Below are positions 55,923 to 60,000 of a DNA stretch of 60,000 nt, piece after piece. Location of the stretch: NCBI RefSeq assembly GCF_932526225.1, contig NC_064044.1:3376092-3436091 (forward strand). The letters are read 5' to 3'. Made by a program: the position numbers and the translations under genes. The notes beneath the pieces were generated by a model, which did no database searches, was not told the DNA's origin, and was given only the letters and a program-made list of their open reading frames with translations. This DNA comes from Nematostella vectensis (Eukaryota > Cnidaria > Anthozoa > Actiniaria > Edwardsiidae). How positions within the stretch are numbered: position 1 is the stretch's first letter; each line of letters starts with the position of its first letter.

Positions 55923-55963
55923 GGGCACGTGCCCCCAGTTCCCCACTCCCTGCTACGGCCCTG
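55814..55963. mobile_element. MITE, 150 bp, gccgtagcagg ends and 5-bp target duplication
   Basis: Ends tagccgtagcagg and cctgctacggccctg; flanks acaca on both sides (55809-55813, 55964-55968). Inner (tg)n and G-run. A relative with the same interior words lies at 2708-2856. Confidence 0.82.
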
Positions 55964-56269
55964 ACACAAGTGCAAACCAAATGAATCAAGTTTTTTGTAG
56001 CTGTTTCTTTTTTCGAGTTCGCGCATGCGCATATGTTTTTTATCGCTGTCCCCTAGCACTCACTGCAAAACACCTGTGTGTAAGTTGCATATAGGGCGAC
56101 CGAATGGTGCTTTTCAAGCAATTAAGCAACTTTTTTAACATGCAATTATAATGAATAAATATGAAAAATTAACGGAAGGCTGTAAAGAACCGAAAGGCCC
56201 CAAGCACCGATAATTCCTGCGATTGTTGTACAATGCTTTTGCAAGGTATAGATAGATAGATAGGTAGAC

Positions 56270-56355
56270 CAACCCGCGCATTAATGGAGAGGGTTCTCAG
56301 GTTCTCAGGCCTGCTAAAGTTGGTTAAGCCACGCACAGCTCGCTGGGATATAGGA
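56270..56355. repeat. Partial copy of the dispersed repeat at 21.84-22.1 kb
   Basis: Shares cgcgcattaatgg and acgcacagctcgctg with the reverse complement of the 21.8 kb copy. Confidence 0.6.
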
Positions 56356-56755
56356 GAAACAAATACAAGGTCTATTTGGGAGCCTTCGCTCTCTTGGGTG
56401 CTCGCTATGTCGCCATGGCATCCAAACGCACGGACGTACAGGACATCAAATTAGCAAAGAAAAATGACGTTGTTTCACTTGAAATGCATAAAATAAATAT
56501 AAATAAATAAACTGCGATTTGGTGATTTTCTCTTCAGGGTATCTAGAAATATCTATTCCAGGATATCTAGAAAGTAGTTAATAAATGCTTAAACTATTAT
56601 CCTGAAGAAAATCCCCGATTTTAATGAATGTGCTAACAACACAAAGATGGTTTGATGATTTTACGATCATAGCTCGATCTCTCCTAGACCTTGACTTTCC
56701 AGACAGATCCAGGTTCAGTTGCGTTATGTTGAAGAAGATTTAAGGGCCGAGAAAT

Positions 56756-56816
56756 CTGAGAAAGTGGACCTAATTTTCGTTCGCACCCCCTGCTCCCCCC
56801 TGGGTACGGGCCTGAG
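56756..56816. mobile_element. MITE end fragment
   Basis: aagtggacctaatttt and ccctgggtacgggcctg match the element at 32105-32404; the other end is missing. Confidence 0.7.
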
Positions 56817-57068
56817 TATGCTGTTTTCTTATTTTTCAGTGGTCATAGTTACAACTGGTATAAAAGCAAAGTTCCGAGTACGAGTTAATAAAACGGTCAC
56901 TGTTCGAAGGCCCTTTTCCAGTTTGCATTTGAAAAGGAAATTTAGCGCGCAAAGCAAAAAAGCAAAACAAATTTGATGTTATTTCTTCCTTTCATCACTT
57001 TTCAGGTAAAACCACATGGTGGTGGTCGACCACCACCCCTCCATCTCTATCTCCTGTACTTGATGAGT

Positions 57069-57167
57069 CTAGGCTTGAACAGGAACGACCCCGATGGCGA
57101 TGATGCCCTTTGACATTAAGCGATGATCCCAACCTCTTCCTCCCAGGCTGCAGAATGTGGAGAGCGC
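57069..57167 (-). CDS. Possible terminal exon of the MACPF-like gene
   Basis: A good acceptor (TTCTTATTCACAG|GCGC) opens a frame reading ALSTFCSLGGRGWDHR and ending VVPVQA then TAG. I recognise no domain; linkage to the MACPF-like gene is only by strand and position. Confidence 0.25.
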   Translation of the reverse strand, partial: ALSTFCSLGGRGWDHRLMSKGIIAIGVVPVQA

Positions 57168-57439
57168 CTGTGAATAAGAACACAAGCATGCAGGATCTGC
57201 AATGAATAGATAAACATCAACGCAATGGCCGCCATCTTGGCCTTGCACAATCCCATGGTGCACCGCGCTGGCCACAGAAAGACCGCGACGATACTACAAG
57301 GATCTGTAATGATTAGGATAAATCTAAATGCTAATCACTCTCCTTACAGCTGGAATGCTGAATCACGTGAGTGCAGATACAACGTGGCTGAGTCAAAGGG
57401 CAGTCGCCGTATAATATCCATGTCTAGCTAAGGTTCCCC

Positions 57440-58050
57440 CGGGCGTTGTGAAAGTCACATATATGTGCTCGTTCAATGCCTTAGGGTGTAAAATTTGTGT
57501 GCTATCCCTTAGGGTTTAATTCAAGTCTGCTTTCCCTTAGGGTGTAAAATTTGGGTACTATCCCCTAGGGTCTAATTTAACTCGCTTTCCCTATGGCTGT
57601 AAAATTTGAGTACCATCCCTTAGGGTCTAATTCAACTCTCTTTTCCTATAGGTGTAAAATTTAAGTACTATCCCTTAGGGTCTAATTTAACTCTGCTTTC
57701 CCTTAAAGTGTAAAGTTTGTGTACCATCCCTTAGGGTCTAATTTATGGGTGTAAAATTTGTGTACTATCCCTTAGGGTCTTATTTAACTGTACTTTTCCT
57801 ATGGGTCTTATTTAACTCGCTTTCCCTATGGGTGTAAAAGTTTGTGTACTTTCCCTAAAGAGTGTAAAATTTGAGTACCATTCCTTAGGGTCTAATTTAA
57901 CTCGCTTTCCCTATGGGTGTAAAATTTGTGTACTATCCCTTAGGGTCTAATTTTGGGGACTCAATCGTCGAAAAAAAATAACAATTTTAGCCCTAAGGGA
58001 TAGCATTTTGTGTGTGGTCAACATCAATTATGACCCCTTGGTGTGGTCGA
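57440..58050. repeat. Degenerate 45-50-bp ccttagggt repeat
   Basis: About 10 units with tactatcccttagggtcta, tttaactc.gctttcc and tatgggtgtaaaatttg; at 57985-58045 the motif is inverted (ccctaagggatagc, gtgtggtc). Confidence 0.88.
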
Positions 58051-58513
58051 AGCAATTTCTAACACCAAGCACTAAACTGCTAAAAGCAAACACATTTTCA
58101 GTTTGTCGAATTGCCGTCCTTAAGACACTACCATCGAACACATCTCTTTTAACTACATTCATGTACAGTTGATATACAGATGATCCACTAGCTTCATCCC
58201 CCTAAGGGATAACAGAAGCAAAAAAAACTTTGAAGAACCCCAAGGGAAAAGCAGCTTGAAGCATCTTTTACACCTCCTCCCCCCACCCGGCGGACAAATT
58301 TATGTATCTCTTCAGGAATGATTCCCTTAGGACACGATAAGAGGCCTTTTTTAAGTTATTACCTTTCGAAGGCTGTGCTTGTTTTAGTGCAGGGTAGTCC
58401 CTCAGTGATTTCTGCAGATGGACCTGCCTTGTCTTTAACGCCTCTTTGGATAAACCACATCCCGACCGGAAGAAGCTATGAAACCGGATGTCGAGGCCGA
58501 TATCGATGCTTAC

Positions 58514-58645
58514 AATAGACAGACCGATCAGTTTCACATCACTTCCGCCGGAAGTAAACAACACGTTGCTACTGCTATTGAAGTCTGTCTCTCGCATGTC
58601 TTCAGTGAAATATGCGCTGAGATTTTTGGCCGAAACAACTTCAGC
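58514..58645 (-). CDS. MACPF-like exon after the WGT motif
   Basis: Acceptor TTATTCTTCAG, donor ATT|GTAAGC, 44 codons, reading AEVVSAKNLSAYFTEDM at its start. Reading on past the donor is open to 58268, so the 3' boundary is uncertain. Confidence 0.55.
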
Positions 58646-59951
58646 CTGAAGAATAAACGTATGAAATAGTTATCAAGTTTTTAAAAAATGCGTAACCAAA
58701 AAGAACAATTATGGATCTTTATTTTTAAAAAATAGGAGATTCCTAGCCGTATGTTTCTTTATTTAAAAAGATGAAAATAACGGAATTAATCAGATCCCTA
58801 AGAAGTACCAATCTTTTGACCGCTTCCCTTTCATGCCCTTCTTGCCAGGATTTTTAGCTCTGCCTAGTCTCCGACCCGGCAAGCCTCCCTCACAGGACCC
58901 CCATTAGCAGCAAAACGGCCAACTAGATGTCATGTACCCCCACCCCATTCTGCGCATGCGCGACCCGCCAAGATATTCCTAGCTACGCTGTTACATGTTC
59001 CTGGCTAATATTATACTAGAAACTAAAATATTACAAAAACTCACATTTTCCAGCGAAAATCTAGCGAATTCTCTCCGCGTTGTTTTGTAGCGCTTTATCT
59101 GCTGTTTTCCCACTTGTAATCCTATGACAATGTGCTAATGTAAAAAGAAGACCCATTCAAATTTTATTTACTCATTAGTCACAAAACAATAAATAAATAG
59201 ATAAACAAATTAATGAATGAATGAATCAATCAAAACGTTATAGATTACGCTCATATCTACCGTTCCCCATTTGTCGATAAAAGTGACGTAATCAATGGCA
59301 GAGTAGAGCTGGGGCAGACGGCACACGGCGTCCGTGAAGGCCTGGGTCAGAGGTGTGCTTGCTCGTCCCAGGAGATACCGCACTCGACCTAGGCTGCAAG
59401 TAGTCTTTTCTTCATATAATACTTCATGGTCGATAATAGTTTTTCGGTGAATGATCTTGAATCCTGACAATCATTTTGCATATTTAGTTATGCTATTTCC
59501 ATATATACTGTAGTTATGTTTTTTTTTTTCTGGAAAATCAACCCTTTTCCGAAACAGAAGCAATTTCACACAAATTGGGGGTGTATCCATTAGATTTTTA
59601 ATGTTGGCTTTCTTTATGTTCTGTAATGGAGGTTAATACTACAATTAAAAGAAGACACAGAATATACAGTTGTTTGACAAAAGGTTGTCGTGAACCGGCT
59701 TTGCGACTACGCGACATGGGCTAAAGCGCCTAGCTGCATAAATTAGCTACCACTACCACGTCTAAGTCTGAAATTATGCGGTGGCTAATATACGCAGCTA
59801 GGCGCTTCAATGGTTTTTACCCATGCTTACATGCGGGCTTGTCCTGTAGTCGCGAAGCCGGTTCAAGAAAACCTTTTGTCAAACGACTGTATAACATTCT
59901 TACTTTGGCTTTGACTGAAGGCGAAGTCAGCAAGGACATGATTGGCTGTAC
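58514..59951 (-). CDS. MACPF/perforin-like protein, partial, three exons
   Basis: Membrane-attack-complex/perforin family fragment; members insert into membranes as oligomeric pores in immunity, venom or development, and the role here is unknown. Exons 59951-59904, 59463-59261 and 58645-58514 join in phase (1, then 0). The middle exon has a Cys before a basic strand and the pattern F..A...LP..Y...DY..FID.WGT, the family signature around the second helix bundle. The His that usually follows Gly-Thr is replaced by Ala. The 5' exons lie beyond the right edge and the 3' end is unresolved, so the gene is incomplete here. Confidence 0.65.
59261..59463 (-). CDS. MACPF-like exon with family signature
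   Basis: Between TTGTCAG and ACG|GTAGAT. Contains the Cys-containing strand and the LP..Y...DY..FID.WGT signature. Confidence 0.72.
59667..59889. mobile_element. Tc1/mariner-like MITE, 223 bp
   Basis: About 45-bp inverted ends cagttgtttgacaaaaggtt and accttttgtcaaacgactg, flanked by TA on each side, with inner inverted arms (gcgcctagctgcataaatta / tacgcagctaggcgc). Sits in a MACPF-like intron about 14 bp from a donor. Confidence 0.82.
59904..59951 (-). CDS. MACPF-like exon, upstream
   Basis: 48 bp between TTCACAG and CAAA|GTAAGA, reading TANHVLADFAFSQSQ; phase 1 joins the next exon to restore Arg. Confidence 0.55.
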
Positions 59952-60000
59952 CTGTGAATAATGTGTAAGGGTACGTAAGTACACCCGAGTAGCAGAAAGG

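Overview
The window looks like nuclear DNA from an invertebrate animal, most likely a cnidarian and possibly an anthozoan close to Nematostella. The reasons are roughly 40% GC, many short exons with canonical GT/AG junctions, abundant minisatellites and MITEs, a GIY-YIG Penelope-like element carrying hammerhead ribozymes, and a fused animal-type phosphofructokinase. The species call is an inference; another invertebrate such as a lancelet is not excluded. All three genes I can support lie on the minus strand.

Gene A (358-19432) is a DIDO1/PHF3-family chromatin and RNA polymerase II regulator. I traced 20 coding exons: a low-complexity N-terminus, a PHD finger, a small Cys-rich knuckle, a TFIIS central domain, a SPOC domain and a basic tail. 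Its introns hold minisatellites (18, 33, 35, 44 and about 48 bp), several MITEs and, in intron 1, a head-to-head pair of truncated Penelope-like elements. Its promoter should lie near 19.44-19.75 kb.

An intergenic stretch (about 19.75-24.7 kb) with a 1.2 kb non-autonomous DNA transposon separates A from gene B (24717-49413). Gene B is ATP-dependent 6-phosphofructokinase with 25 coding exons, about 796 residues and both the catalytic and regulatory halves. Its first intron is built mostly of five tandem copies (about 1.26 kb each) of the 3' part of exon 1, plus a 51-bp minisatellite. Its second intron is almost entirely a 38-bp minisatellite of about 95 copies.

From 49.5 to 58.5 kb the DNA is intergenic, with a 43-bp CG-rich satellite flanked by duplicated blocks, MITEs and a dispersed short repeat. 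Gene C (58514 to beyond the right edge) is a partial MACPF/perforin-like gene with three supported exons.

The most striking feature is that many tandem arrays begin exactly on an exon-intron junction, so the introns carry rows of copied splice sites. At least nine of about 45 junction regions in genes A and B show this, at unit sizes from 38 bp to 1.26 kb. The second highlight is the hammerhead ribozyme motif at each outer end of the Penelope palindrome.
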